From NCBI GenBank assembly GCA_016297895.1, contig JAEDFS010000010.1:1-52854 (forward strand): a stretch of DNA of 52,854 nt, in the 5' to 3' direction. Below, in pieces: positions 1 to 9,012 of this stretch. The DNA is from Marvinbryantia sp. GTDB taxonomy: Bacteria > Bacillota > Clostridia > Lachnospirales > Lachnospiraceae. The notes beneath the pieces were generated by a model. It made no database searches and was not told the origin of the DNA. It saw nothing but the letters and a program-made list of their open reading frames with translations. Position 1 is the stretch's first letter; each line of letters begins with the position of its first letter. The translations under genes were made by a program, and so were the position numbers.

Positions 1-271
1 ACACACGTTTTCTCTTCTGCTTTGACATGATCTTATCCACATCCAGTTCCCCGTTCACATACAGGTACTCATACTCCACATTCAGGGACGGCAGCAGAAA
101 ATAATCAGCCGCCACAAATGCAATCAGCAGAACCACTGCAATCAGTCCCAGTGGGGTAAAAAGAAATGCCGCCGCACTCAGTACCGTTCCTGCGATCAGG
201 GCTGCTTTTTTTATCAAATCCGCTGTTGTTTCTTTCTTCTTCACGATCACTTCTGTGTACAAATCACTCAT
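1..271 (-). CDS. DUF6106 family membrane protein, 3' end cut by window
   Basis: Only the first 90 codons are in the window. The start is ATG at 271, with GGGAGGA seven to eight bases upstream. Residues 1-20 are polar and charged. Two hydrophobic stretches follow at about residues 23-40 and 43-59, then a short conserved-looking segment ending ELDVDKIMSKQKRKR, which by memory is typical of the DUF6106 family of Clostridia. Function is unknown. The topology suggests a small protein with a membrane hairpin and a cytoplasmic basic segment. It has its own predicted promoter, which overlaps the groEL terminator, so it is probably not part of the groESL transcript. Confidence 0.6.
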   Translation of the reverse strand, partial: MSDLYTEVIVKKKETTADLIKKAALIAGTVLSAAAFLFTPLGLIAVVLLIAFVAADYFLLPSLNVEYEYLYVNGELDVDKIMSKQKRKRV

Positions 272-312
272 GGTATCCTCCCGTCCATCATCCTTTTCTG
301 ATATTTTTTATA

Positions 313-341
313 AGTATAGCATATATAAAAGACACTTGCAA
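313..341 (-). promoter_or_regulatory. Sigma-A-type promoter of the DUF6106 gene
   Basis: On the minus strand TTGCAA (341-336), 17 bases, then TATACT (318-313). The -35 box lies inside the 3' arm of the groEL terminator hairpin, and the start codon is 42 bases below the -10 box. Confidence 0.5.
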
Positions 342-360
342 AATGAATTTGCAAGTGTCT
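320..360 (-). terminator. Intrinsic terminator after groEL
   Basis: A perfect 13-bp inverted repeat (AGACACTTGCAAA and its complement, 330-360) with a 5-base loop is followed on the minus strand by TTTTATATAT. It lies about 50 bases after the groEL stop codon. Confidence 0.8.
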
Positions 361-412
361 GATCTTTTTAACAGCCATCTGTCATGATGAATTCTTCCCG
401 GCTCACAGTTCC

Positions 413-2032
413 TTACATCATGCCGCCGTTCATGCCTGCCGGTGCAGCCGGAGTTTCTTCTTTAATATTTGCCACACAGGATTCTGTGGTCAGGAATGTA
501 GATGCAACACTGGTTGCATTCTGCAGTGCACTTCTGGTAACCTTAGCCGGATCCAGAATACCTGCTTCTACCATATCCACATATTCTTCTTTATATGCAT
601 CAAAGCCATATCCGACCTTTGATTCCATAACATTGTTTACGATTACAGCACCTTCCAGACCTGCATTCTCTGCGATCTGATTCAGCGGAGCTTTCAGTGC
701 TTTCAGAATCACTTTTGCTCCTGTCTTCTCATCGCCTTCCAGCTCATCCACCAGTTTTTCCACATCTTTTGCTGCATGGATATATGCAGACCCGCCTCCG
801 GCTACGATACCTTCTTCTACTGCGGCTCTTGTTGCGTTCAACGCATCTTCCATACGAAGTTTTGCTTCCTTCATTTCCGTCTCAGTTGCTGCACCTACAC
901 GGATCACAGCTACACCGCCAGCCAGTTTTGCCAGTCTTTCCTGAAGCTTTTCTTTATCGAATTCAGAAGTAGTTTCTGCGATCTGGGCTTTGATCTGAGC
1001 CACTCTTGCCTGAATCTCTTCAGTATTGCCTGCACCGTCTACGATCACAGTAGTCTCTTTTGCAACCTTCACAGATTTTGCCCGGCCCAGCATATCCATT
1101 GTGGTATCCTTCAGTTCCAGACCAAGTTCCTCAGAAATTACCGTACCGCCGGTCAGAATTGCGATATCTTTTAACATTTCTTTTCTTCTGTCGCCGTATC
1201 CCGGAGCTTTTACAGCTACTACGCTGAAGGTTCCTCTTAATTTATTAACGATCAGAGTCGTCAGAGCTTCTCCTTCAATATCCTCTGCAATGATCAGAAG
1301 TTTTCTTCCGGACTGAACCAGCTGTTCCAGAACAGGAAGGAGATCCTGGATCACGGAGATCTTCTTATCTGTGATCAGAATGTACGGATCGTCCAGCACT
1401 GCTTCCATTTTTTCTGTATCGGTTGCCATGTATGCAGAGATATATCCTCTGTCAAACTGCATACCTTCCACCAGATCCAGCTCTGTCTTCATGGTCTTGG
1501 ATTCCTCAATGGTAATTACGCCGTCATTGGAAACCTTTTCCATTGCATCTGCAACCATACTTCCGACTTCTTCATCTCCGGCAGAAATGGCTGCCACTCT
1601 TGCCATCTGATGTTTTCCTTTTACCTTGCTGCTCATTGCTGCGATAGAAGCAACTGCTGTCTCTGTAGCCTTCTTCATACCTTTACGAAGAACGATAGGA
1701 TTTGCACCTGCTGCCAGGTTCTTCATACCTTCCTGGATCATTGCCTGTGCCAGAACAGTAGCTGTTGTTGTACCGTCACCTGCTACATCGTTTGTTTTTG
1801 TTGCAACTTCTTTTACCAGCTGAGCACCCATATTTTCAAATGCGTCTTCCAGCTCGATCTCTTTTGCAATCGTCACACCATCGTTTGTGATAAGCGGTGC
1901 ACCATACTGTTTATCCAGTACAACGTTTCTTCCTTTCGGTCCAAGTGTTACCTTTACTGTATTTGCCAGTTTATCAACGCCTGCTTCCAGAGCTGCTCTG
2001 GCATCTGATCCATATTTAATCTCTTTAGCCAT
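413..2032 (-). CDS. groEL: Chaperonin GroEL (60 kDa subunit)
   Basis: A full-length 539-residue GroEL, the ATP-driven double-ring chaperonin that folds cytoplasmic proteins together with GroES. It begins MAKEIKYGSDAR. It carries the nucleotide-binding GDGTTT motif at residues 85-90, the conserved VEEGIVAGGG segment of the second equatorial part, and the usual Gly/Met tail (GMNGGMM). It follows groES by 46 bases and is the last gene of the operon; a strong terminator comes after it. Control is through the CIRCE element upstream of groES. Nothing is missing or unusual in the sequence. Confidence 0.98.
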   Translation of the reverse strand: MAKEIKYGSDARAALEAGVDKLANTVKVTLGPKGRNVVLDKQYGAPLITNDGVTIAKEIELEDAFENMGAQLVKEVATKTNDVAGDGTTTATVLAQAMIQEGMKNLAAGANPIVLRKGMKKATETAVASIAAMSSKVKGKHQMARVAAISAGDEEVGSMVADAMEKVSNDGVITIEESKTMKTELDLVEGMQFDRGYISAYMATDTEKMEAVLDDPYILITDKKISVIQDLLPVLEQLVQSGRKLLIIAEDIEGEALTTLIVNKLRGTFSVVAVKAPGYGDRRKEMLKDIAILTGGTVISEELGLELKDTTMDMLGRAKSVKVAKETTVIVDGAGNTEEIQARVAQIKAQIAETTSEFDKEKLQERLAKLAGGVAVIRVGAATETEMKEAKLRMEDALNATRAAVEEGIVAGGGSAYIHAAKDVEKLVDELEGDEKTGAKVILKALKAPLNQIAENAGLEGAVIVNNVMESKVGYGFDAYKEEYVDMVEAGILDPAKVTRSALQNATSVASTFLTTESCVANIKEETPAAPAGMNGGMM

Positions 2033-2078
2033 GATTATTTCCTCCTGTTCTGATTATAAGTTTACAATATCACTGCTG

Positions 2079-2363
2079 TTATTCTACAATTGCAAGAATA
2101 TCACTCTGTTTAACAATGATATACTCGATATCTTCCAGTTTTACTTCATTTCCTGCATATTTGGAATAAATTACTTTATCTCCTGCCTTTACCTGCATGG
2201 TCACTTCTTTTCCGTCAACCATTCCGCCCGGTCCTACAGCGATTACTTCTGCCTGCTGCGGTTTTTCCTGTGACTTAGAGGTCAGGATGATTCCTGATTT
2301 TGTAGTTTCTTCTGCTTCAAACTGTTTCAATACGACTCTGTCGCCTAAAGGTACTAACTTCAT
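2079..2363 (-). CDS. groES: Co-chaperonin GroES (10 kDa subunit)
   Basis: A 94-residue protein of the usual GroES length that forms the heptameric lid on GroEL. The start MKLVPLGDRVVLK is typical, and the family segment GDKVIYSKYAGNEV is present in the second half. AAGGAGGAAAC precedes the ATG. It is the first gene of the groES-groEL operon and lies 34 bases downstream of a perfect CIRCE operator, so it should be induced by heat or protein damage through loss of HrcA repression. Confidence 0.98.
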   Translation of the reverse strand: MKLVPLGDRVVLKQFEAEETTKSGIILTSKSQEKPQQAEVIAVGPGGMVDGKEVTMQVKAGDKVIYSKYAGNEVKLEDIEYIIVKQSDILAIVE

Positions 2364-2397
2364 TTTGTTTCCTCCTTATACTTCTGACTTCTGCTTA

Positions 2398-2424
2398 TTA
2401 GCACTCACTTCAATTGAGTGCTAA
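2398..2424 (-). promoter_or_regulatory. CIRCE operator (HrcA binding site) of groESL
   Basis: A perfect match to the CIRCE consensus: TTAGCACTC, nine bases, GAGTGCTAA. It begins about 10 bases past the -10 box, so it covers the start of the transcript, the usual place for HrcA repression. Confidence 0.96.
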
Positions 2425-2434
2425 CCATGAGCAT

Positions 2435-2463
2435 ATATTAGTAAATATATGTAAATAATGCAA
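2435..2463 (-). promoter_or_regulatory. groESL promoter
   Basis: TTGCAT (2463-2458), 17 bases, TAATAT (2440-2435) on the minus strand. The predicted start site falls at about 2428, just before the CIRCE element. Confidence 0.7.
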
Positions 2464-2551
2464 CGTTATACATTTTCGTAATTCAGTCATATTCTATTCA
2501 ATTCTTTTTTATACTCACTTTTTCTCTTATTTTCTCACTTTTTTAATTTAT

Positions 2552-2585
2552 TTAAAAAAAGAATCCCGGAAAACAGGATTCTTTT
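2552..2585 (-). terminator. Intrinsic terminator after codY
   Basis: A 10-bp stem (AAAAGAATCC with GGATTCTTTT, 2557-2585) with a 9-base loop, followed on the minus strand by a run of T. It lies about 30 bases past the codY stop codon and isolates codY from groESL. Confidence 0.8.
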
Positions 2586-2615
2586 ACACTATCTTTTCTA
2601 TTCTGTCAGGGAATC

Positions 2616-3401
2616 TCAGATCCCTTTTCGCTGTTTTTTCAGATCTTCCAGTTCATCAAAGATCATGCTGTTCAATACTTTAATATAAGTACCCTTCATG
2701 CCTGAAGAACGTGATTCGATTACACCGGCACTTTCGAATTTTCGAAGTGCATTTACGATCACTGATCTGGTGATTCCTACCCGGTCCGCAATTTTGCTTG
2801 CTACAAGGATTCCCTCATTTCCATCCAGTTCATCAAAAATGTGAATGATCGCTTCCAATTCTGAAAAAGACAGAGTACTGATCGCAGATTTCACGATCTG
2901 GATCTTTCTGTTTTCTTCCGCACTCTCCTCATTGACAGAACGCATCATTTCCAACCCGACCACCGTCGTACCATACTCACTGAGAATGATATCATCGATC
3001 GTATACTGTTCATCATATTTGTACATAAAAACCGTCCCCAGACGCTCTCCTGCAATATCAATGGGGTTAATGATTGCCTGATACTTTCTCACATTATTTC
3101 CTGTAAATCCCAACGTTTCCAGATTCACATTTTCTTTTGTGGAAAGGACCCCCAGGAGACGTTCATTCAGAAGCGGATCAATAAAGGTACCGATCTGATC
3201 TTCCATCAACTCGTGGATCTCTTCAATGCGGTTGCTGATGCTGACGCCCAAAACTTTTCCTTTTTTGCTGATCACCAGAATGTTGGAATCCAGTATTTCC
3301 GTTAAGACTTTACAGATATCATTAAATACTACTTTACTGGAACTGTTATTGTGCAGAAGTTTATTGATTTTTCTCGTCTTATCCAGCAACTGTACGCTCA
3401 T
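2616..3401 (-). CDS. codY: GTP-sensing global transcriptional repressor CodY
   Basis: A 261-residue CodY, the usual length. The N-terminal GAF-type domain (about residues 1-155) senses branched-chain amino acids. The C-terminal winged helix holds the recognition segment VASKIADRVGITRSVIVNALRKFE. The protein represses nutrient-acquisition and stationary-phase genes while GTP and isoleucine are plentiful. I chose ATG at 3401 (MSVQLLDKTRK) because GGGAGG lies seven bases upstream. A longer frame reaching 3431 has no ribosome site and adds ten residues foreign to the family. codY ends the comM-dprA-topA-codY cluster but also has a possible promoter of its own. Confidence 0.95.
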   Translation of the reverse strand: MSVQLLDKTRKINKLLHNNSSSKVVFNDICKVLTEILDSNILVISKKGKVLGVSISNRIEEIHELMEDQIGTFIDPLLNERLLGVLSTKENVNLETLGFTGNNVRKYQAIINPIDIAGERLGTVFMYKYDEQYTIDDIILSEYGTTVVGLEMMRSVNEESAEENRKIQIVKSAISTLSFSELEAIIHIFDELDGNEGILVASKIADRVGITRSVIVNALRKFESAGVIESRSSGMKGTYIKVLNSMIFDELEDLKKQRKGI

Positions 3402-3461
3402 TTCATTACCTCCCGACCAGTTTTCACACAAATCAACTCACGGCATAGTTCTGACAATAAT

Positions 3462-3494
3462 ACTCTAACACTATTTTCCAATTTTTTCAACAAT
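3462..3494 (-). promoter_or_regulatory. Candidate codY promoter with an overlapping weak CodY box
   Basis: TTGAAA (3490-3485), 17 bases, TAGAGT (3467-3462) with a TG extension before the -10 box. The 15 bases at 3480-3494 match the CodY-box consensus AATTTTCWGAAAATT at 11 of 15 positions (minus strand) and cover the -35 box, which would fit autoregulation. Confidence 0.4.
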
Positions 3495-3501
3495 TTCACC
3501 G

Positions 3502-5568
3502 CTATTTTCTGTTTTTTACATAGCCGCAGGACTCATCAGCACAAACCAGCTTATTGCCCTTTTCCAGCATATAGCTTCCGCATTTCGGACATTTCTCCCT
3601 GGAAGGCTTCTGCCAGGACATAAAATCACATTCGGGATTGTCCTCACATCCATAATACTTTCTGCCCTTTTTCGTTTTGCGGATCACCACTTCTTTTCCG
3701 CATTTCGGACAGGGAATTCCTATTTTTTCCAGATACGGCTTGGTATTGCGGCATTCCGGGAATCCGGGACAGGCAAGGAATTTTCCGTGAGGTCCGTATT
3801 TAATTACCATATTACGTCCGCAGGACTCACAGATCACATCCGTGACCTCATCCTCGATTTTCACCGCTTCCAGCTCCTTCTCCGCAGCTTTGACCGCTTC
3901 GTCCAGATCCGGATAAAAATTACTTACTACCGTCTTCCAGTTTACTTTTCCCTCTTCCACCATATCAAGAAGGGATTCCATATTAGCTGTAAAATTCACA
4001 TCCACAATACTGGGGAATGCCTGTTTCATCATATGGTTCACTACTTCTCCCAGTTCTGTCATATAGATGTTCTTATTTTCTTTTACCACATACCGTCTTG
4101 CCAGGAGTGTAGTGATCGTCGGTGCATACGTACTGGGCCGTCCGATTCCCAGTTCCTCCAGAGTCTTGACAAGGGAGGCTTCCGTATAATGTGCAGGCGG
4201 CTGGGTAAAGTGTTGACTGGAATTCACTTCTTTCAGAGATAATCCGGAATCCTCCGTAATTTTCCCAAGAAGAAGATTACTCTTTTCCTCTTCCTCTCCT
4301 TCCTGTACATAGACTGCCATGAATCCTTCGAAAGCAAGTCTGGAAGCAGAAACCGTAAAACGGTAATCTCCTGCTCCGATTTTTACAGAAGTCGTCTCAT
4401 AACGTGCATTTTCCATCCTGCTGGCCGTAAAACGTTTCCAGATCAGCTGATAGAGACGGAACTGATCTCTGGAAAGAGAATCTTTGATCAAAAGCGGAGT
4501 TCTTGTGATATCACTGGGTCTGATCGCCTCGTGAGCATCCTGAATCTTCTTCCCGGAAGACTTGCTTTCTGCAGCTTTTCCCACATACTCCTGCCCGTAC
4601 TGATCTCTGATATATTCTCTGGCAGCACTGTCTGCTTCCTCTGCAATTCGCACAGAATCCGTTCGAAGATAGGTAATAAGACCTACCGTGCCATTTCCTT
4701 TGATATCAATTCCTTCATATAACTGCTGCGCAATACGCATGGTTTTCTGTGTGGAAAAATTCAGTACCTTTGCAGCCTCCTGCTGCAGCGTACTGGTCGT
4801 AAAGGGCAGAGGTGCCTTGCGGACACGCTCTCCGTTTTTTACACTGAGTACCTGATAGGAAGCATCCTTTAATTCTGCAAGGATCTGTTCCAGTTCCTCT
4901 TTGGAATGTATGGTCATTTTCTGACGCTCGGTTCCGTAAAACTTCGCTTCCAGAGGTCTCTTTTCCCCTTCCACATTAAGATCTACAGACAGATTCCAAT
5001 ATTCCTCCGGAATAAATGCATTGATCTCCTCTTCCCGGTCACCGATCAGACGCAGAACCACAGACTGCACCCTGCCTGCACTCAAGCCCCTTTTTACTTT
5101 TGCCCAGAGAAGGGGGCTGATCTCATATCCCACCATACGATCCAGCATTCTTCTTGCCTGCTGTGCATCTACCAGATCCATATCAATATCTCTGGCATTT
5201 TTCAGAGATGCTTTCACCGCATTCTTTGTGATTTCATTAAACGTGATACGACGCATTTTTGCAGGATCCAGCTTCAGTGCATGGGACAGATGCCAGCTGA
5301 TGGCCTCTCCCTCACGGTCAGGGTCAGTAGCCAGATATACTTTGTCAGCTTTTTTTACTTCTTTTCTAAGACCTGCCAGAAGTTCCCCTTTTCCGCGTAT
5401 TGTAATATATTTAGGCTCGTAATCATGTTCTACATCGATCCCAAGCTGACTCTTTGGCAGATCCCGAACATGTCCATTGGAAGCGGCCACCGTATAATTC
5501 GATCCAAGAAATTTCCTGATGGTCTTTACTTTGGTGGGCGACTCTACGATTACCAGATATTTTGCCAT
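3502..5568 (-). CDS. topA: DNA topoisomerase I (type IA)
   Basis: A 688-residue topoisomerase I, which relaxes negative supercoils through a 5'-phosphotyrosine intermediate. The TOPRIM domain is at the N-terminus (VIVESPTKVKTI, then DPDREG at residues 82-87). The catalytic tyrosine is Tyr300 in GLITYLRTDS. The C-terminus carries three zinc-ribbon repeats, each with two CxxC or CxxxxC pairs (about residues 580-685). GGAGG precedes the ATG by eight bases. It follows dprA by 64 bases, the arrangement common in Firmicutes. Confidence 0.97.
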   Translation of the reverse strand: MAKYLVIVESPTKVKTIRKFLGSNYTVAASNGHVRDLPKSQLGIDVEHDYEPKYITIRGKGELLAGLRKEVKKADKVYLATDPDREGEAISWHLSHALKLDPAKMRRITFNEITKNAVKASLKNARDIDMDLVDAQQARRMLDRMVGYEISPLLWAKVKRGLSAGRVQSVVLRLIGDREEEINAFIPEEYWNLSVDLNVEGEKRPLEAKFYGTERQKMTIHSKEELEQILAELKDASYQVLSVKNGERVRKAPLPFTTSTLQQEAAKVLNFSTQKTMRIAQQLYEGIDIKGNGTVGLITYLRTDSVRIAEEADSAAREYIRDQYGQEYVGKAAESKSSGKKIQDAHEAIRPSDITRTPLLIKDSLSRDQFRLYQLIWKRFTASRMENARYETTSVKIGAGDYRFTVSASRLAFEGFMAVYVQEGEEEEKSNLLLGKITEDSGLSLKEVNSSQHFTQPPAHYTEASLVKTLEELGIGRPSTYAPTITTLLARRYVVKENKNIYMTELGEVVNHMMKQAFPSIVDVNFTANMESLLDMVEEGKVNWKTVVSNFYPDLDEAVKAAEKELEAVKIEDEVTDVICESCGRNMVIKYGPHGKFLACPGFPECRNTKPYLEKIGIPCPKCGKEVVIRKTKKGRKYYGCEDNPECDFMSWQKPSREKCPKCGSYMLEKGNKLVCADESCGYVKNRK

Positions 5569-5632
5569 TTAAAAAAACCTCCATGCAGCAGAATTCCCGC
5601 AGCCGTACAGATTACCTCACCGGTGCAGGTTA

Positions 5633-6715
5633 TCATCCATTTCTGGTATAATAATTTTTCGCTGTTTCTGATATCAGTCCCTTCATCTGCAGACTTACGA
5701 GAGCGCTGAGCACCTGATTTACAGGCAGATCTACCTGCTCAAGGATGTTCTGGAGACTGCGGGTCTGAGAATCCACACAACTATACACCATATTCTCTGC
5801 TGTTGCAAGCACAATATTACAATTTTTCTTTTTTTTCACTTTTTTATCCAGTATCCCAGTTTCGGTCAGAAAGTCAGAAATATCTGAAATAATCCCCGCA
5901 CCCTGCCCGATCAGACGATTACATCCCTCGCTTAATGCATCCCCTACTCTTCCCGGAAAGGCAAAAATCTCCCTGCCCTGTTCCAGTGCAAGATCGGCAG
6001 TGATAAGGGATCCGCTTTTCTTTTTTGCCTCCGCAATCACCACGATCTCCGAAAGACCGCTGATGATCCTGTTGCGCATGGGAAAATGAAAGGGCAATGC
6101 TTTTGCCCCGGGCGGATATTCAGAAATAATTCCGCCCCTGCCTGCTGACATTTCCTCGTACAGTCTGAAATTTTCTCTTGGGTAGCAGATATCTGCCCCG
6201 GATCCAAGGATCCCATAACTCCTTCCACCCTGTTCCAGACATCCCGCATGGGCCGCTCCGTCGATCCCGCAGGCAAGACCGCTTACAACACTTACTCCGT
6301 TCTGTGCCAGAAGCCCTGCCATCTCCCTGGCCATACTTCTGCCGTAATTGCTGCACATTCTGGCTCCTATTACCGCCACGCAACGTTCCTGATCCCCGGG
6401 CAGATTTCCTTTTACAAACAGTCCATACGGGTAATCCGTGATCTGAAGCAGACGGGATGGGTATTCCTCCTGTTCACAGCTGATAAAATGTATTCCTCTC
6501 TGCCTGCACTTATGATATTCCTCTTCCTCGGAAAACGATCTCTTATGACAGATGATCTGTTTTTTCTGTTCCTCTTTTAAAAACGGAAGGCCTGACAGTT
6601 CTCCCTCTGATGCATGTCTCACTGCATCCGGAGTCTCAAAAAACTGAAGAAGATTCCGGATATTCCATCGATAGAACCCCGGTATGCTGCAAAGCCAGTA
6701 CCAATTCCACTCCAT
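5633..6715 (-). CDS. dprA: DNA-processing protein DprA
   Basis: A 360-residue DprA (Smf). It loads RecA onto incoming single-stranded DNA during natural transformation and is kept in many bacteria not known to be competent. The Rossmann-like core is recognisable from GARMCSNYGRSMAREMAG and SGLACGIDGAAHAG to FAFPGRVGDALSEGCNRLIGQGA. An N-terminal helical (SAM-like) part and a C-terminal winged-helix part (about residues 300-360) flank it. The start codon is three bases after the comM stop, indicating translational coupling. The long opposite-strand frames here are shadows. Confidence 0.95.
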   Translation of the reverse strand: MEWNWYWLCSIPGFYRWNIRNLLQFFETPDAVRHASEGELSGLPFLKEEQKKQIICHKRSFSEEEEYHKCRQRGIHFISCEQEEYPSRLLQITDYPYGLFVKGNLPGDQERCVAVIGARMCSNYGRSMAREMAGLLAQNGVSVVSGLACGIDGAAHAGCLEQGGRSYGILGSGADICYPRENFRLYEEMSAGRGGIISEYPPGAKALPFHFPMRNRIISGLSEIVVIAEAKKKSGSLITADLALEQGREIFAFPGRVGDALSEGCNRLIGQGAGIISDISDFLTETGILDKKVKKKKNCNIVLATAENMVYSCVDSQTRSLQNILEQVDLPVNQVLSALVSLQMKGLISETAKNYYTRNG

Positions 6716-6718
6716 GTC

Positions 6719-8254
6719 TTACCTCCCCATCCAGAATTTTTTATGAATCGTACGATAACAGATAGCTTCCTGAAGGTTGTCTGTCCCGATCTGATCTTTT
6801 TCCTCCATATCAGCAATTGTTCTCGCAACTTTCAGTATCCGATAATAGGATCTTGCGCTCAGATCCAGTTTTTCAAATGCTTCTTTCATCAGTTCATTTT
6901 CTTCTTTTTTCAGACTGCAGTATTTCTGCATTCCTTCCCCATCCAGATCTGAATTGAAACGATAACCTGTCCCGAGATATCGTTCCCGCTGTATTTCTCT
7001 CGCCCGTTCTACCCTGCTTCGAATCGTGGCAGAGCTTTCACTTTTTTCCAGATCCTGCAAAGCACCATAGGTCACTGCCGATGCCTCCACGGTAATATCG
7101 ATCCGGTCAAGAAGCGGTGAACTGATCCTGCTTAAATATTTCTGCACGCTTCCGTAAGTACAGGTACATTTTTTCATATCCGGATAATATCCGCATGGAC
7201 AGGGGTTCATGGCTGCAACCAGCATCAGATTTGCAGGAAATGTATAAGTTCCTCCCGATCTGGAAATACAGACTTCCTTGTCCTCCAGCGGCTGACGCAG
7301 CACTTCCAGTACTTCTCTCGAAAATTCCCCCAGCTCGTCCAGAAACAAAACCCCATTATGGGCCAGACTTACTTCTCCAAGCCTTGGAATCGATCCGCCC
7401 CCGGTCAAAGCACTGGCAGTCACCGTATGATGGGGTGAACGAAAAGGCCTTTTTAATAGAAGAGATCCGTTTTCGGGAAGCATCCCGGCAATACTGTACA
7501 GCTTTGAAGTTTCCAGAATTTCTTCCGGCGTCATCCTTGGAAGAATTCCCGGGATCCTTTTTGCGATCATTGATTTTCCCGCCCCGGGAGGACCTACCAG
7601 CAGAAGATTATGAAAACCGCTGACCGCTACCTCCGCAGCACGCTTTACAGCTCTCTGTCCCTGGATCTCCGAAAAATCTTCCCCGCTGCATTCCCATTCT
7701 TCTCCGATCCCCGGGATTCTCTTTTCCACTTTCTGAAGCATCCCTTTCCCCTGCAGATACTCAATAACCTCCCTAAGACTTGATGCGGCCATCACCTCCA
7801 CATCCGGTATTGCTTCTCCTTCCGCTGCATTTTCCAGTGGTATAATACATTTTTGACAGCCATTTCTGGCTGCCTCCGCTACAATGGACAAAACGCCTGG
7901 AATTCCGTTTACTTTTCCATTCAGGCTCAGTTCGCCTGCTACCAAAACTCCCTCCAGGCTTTTATCAGTGATGATCCCATACCCTGCTGCAATCGTCAGC
8001 GCAATGGGAAGATCAAATCCTGACCCGCTCTTTCTCAGATCCGCCGGTGCCAGATTTACGGAGATCCGTTTCGGCTCCAGATAAAACCCGGAATTTTTTA
8101 AAGCGGTGCGCACTCTTTCCTGCGCTTCTTTCACCTGAGCAGACAGATAACCTACCATATTAAATCCCGGCAATCCGTCTCCCACATCTGATTCCACCCT
8201 GACGATCTTGCAGTCTACTCCCTGAATCGATGCGGACAATACCGTATTGAACAA
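6719..8254 (-). CDS. comM: YifB/ComM family AAA+ ATPase (Mg-chelatase-like)
   Basis: A 511-residue ATPase with three parts: an N-terminal Lon-protease-like (ChlI) domain, a central Mg-chelatase AAA+ domain and a C-terminal helical domain. Walker A is GPPGAGKS and Walker B is LFLDELGEF. ComM is a hexameric helicase that promotes branch migration of transforming DNA in Gram-negative bacteria; the role in Firmicutes is inferred. I prefer TTG at 8254 (FNTVLSASIQG), seven bases after GGAGG. The in-frame ATG at 8260 starts only one base after that site. It heads the comM-dprA-topA-codY cluster. Confidence 0.93.
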   Translation of the reverse strand: MFNTVLSASIQGVDCKIVRVESDVGDGLPGFNMVGYLSAQVKEAQERVRTALKNSGFYLEPKRISVNLAPADLRKSGSGFDLPIALTIAAGYGIITDKSLEGVLVAGELSLNGKVNGIPGVLSIVAEAARNGCQKCIIPLENAAEGEAIPDVEVMAASSLREVIEYLQGKGMLQKVEKRIPGIGEEWECSGEDFSEIQGQRAVKRAAEVAVSGFHNLLLVGPPGAGKSMIAKRIPGILPRMTPEEILETSKLYSIAGMLPENGSLLLKRPFRSPHHTVTASALTGGGSIPRLGEVSLAHNGVLFLDELGEFSREVLEVLRQPLEDKEVCISRSGGTYTFPANLMLVAAMNPCPCGYYPDMKKCTCTYGSVQKYLSRISSPLLDRIDITVEASAVTYGALQDLEKSESSATIRSRVERAREIQRERYLGTGYRFNSDLDGEGMQKYCSLKKEENELMKEAFEKLDLSARSYYRILKVARTIADMEEKDQIGTDNLQEAICYRTIHKKFWMGR

Positions 8255-8284
8255 CTTCATTCCTCCTTTTTCTTTTCTACCTCC

Positions 8285-8313
8285 TTTATATCACACATAA
8301 TCTATATATGCAA
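8285..8313 (-). promoter_or_regulatory. Promoter of the comM-dprA-topA cluster
   Basis: TTGCAT (8313-8308), 17 bases, TATAAA (8290-8285) on the minus strand, about 30 bases before the comM start. Confidence 0.55.
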
Positions 8314-8364
8314 CTCAATTATAATAAACATTTCATAAAGTCGGAATACTGCGAATAAGATTTG

Positions 8365-8982
8365 TCAGAACCGTTCTCTCAGCTTTTCAATTGCATTTTT
8401 TTCGATTCGGGATACATAAGACCTGGAGATCCCAAGCTTTGCGGCAATTTCTCTCTGGGTCAGTTCTGTGCAGTCTCCCAGTCCGTAGCGCATTTTCAGG
8501 ATTTTTTGTTCCCTGTCCGTCAGTACGTTCTCCAACAGTTCATAAAGTTTTCGGATATTCTGCTGAAGCTCCATCTTCTCCACCACATCGATGTTTTCGC
8601 TTTCCAGTACATCAATCAGGCTGATCTCATTCCCCTCTTTGTCTTTACCGATGGGATCATGAAGAGAGACTTCCCTGGAGGTCTTTTTTCTCATTCGAAA
8701 AAGCATCAGCAGTTCATTTTCCACACATCTTGCCGCATAGGTGGCCAGCTTGTTATTCTTTTCATGATCATATGTGGCCACCGCTTTGATCAGGCCAATC
8801 GTACCCACTGCGATCAGTTCCTCTCCATCCTCCCCCTGTTTTAAATACTTCTTAGCTACATGTGCCACCAGCCGCAGATTTCTCTCAATAAGAATCCTCT
8901 TTGCTTCCATGTCGCCCTCCTTGTATTTCTGAAGAAACCAGGCTTCTTCCTCGGCAGTAAGCGGCTTTGGAAATGACTTCAT
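8365..8982 (-). CDS. sigK: RNA polymerase sporulation sigma factor SigK
   Basis: A 205-residue sigma-70 family factor that directs late mother-cell transcription (spore coat and cortex). Region 2 is at about residues 35-100 (NLRLVAHVAKKY, EELIAVGTIGLIKAVATYD, KLATYAARCVENELLM). Region 4 at the C-terminus ends in the helix-turn-helix TQREIAAKLGISRSYVSRIEK. I chose ATG at 8982 (MKSFPKPLT); an upstream GTG at 8994 adds four residues without a ribosome site. The frame is intact, so there is no skin-type element interrupting the gene. No obvious long pro-sequence is visible; MKSFPKPLTAEEEAWFL would have to serve as the processed segment. It is the last gene of the mtaB run. Confidence 0.93.
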   Translation of the reverse strand: MKSFPKPLTAEEEAWFLQKYKEGDMEAKRILIERNLRLVAHVAKKYLKQGEDGEELIAVGTIGLIKAVATYDHEKNNKLATYAARCVENELLMLFRMRKKTSREVSLHDPIGKDKEGNEISLIDVLESENIDVVEKMELQQNIRKLYELLENVLTDREQKILKMRYGLGDCTELTQREIAAKLGISRSYVSRIEKNAIEKLRERF

Positions 8983-9012
8983 AAGAAAAAGCACCTCAAA
9001 GGGGATTTCTAA

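Noticed and set aside
8365..8982. Interrupted sigK (skin element)
   Set aside because: The sigK frame is continuous with all regions present; there is no recombinase gene or att-like break.
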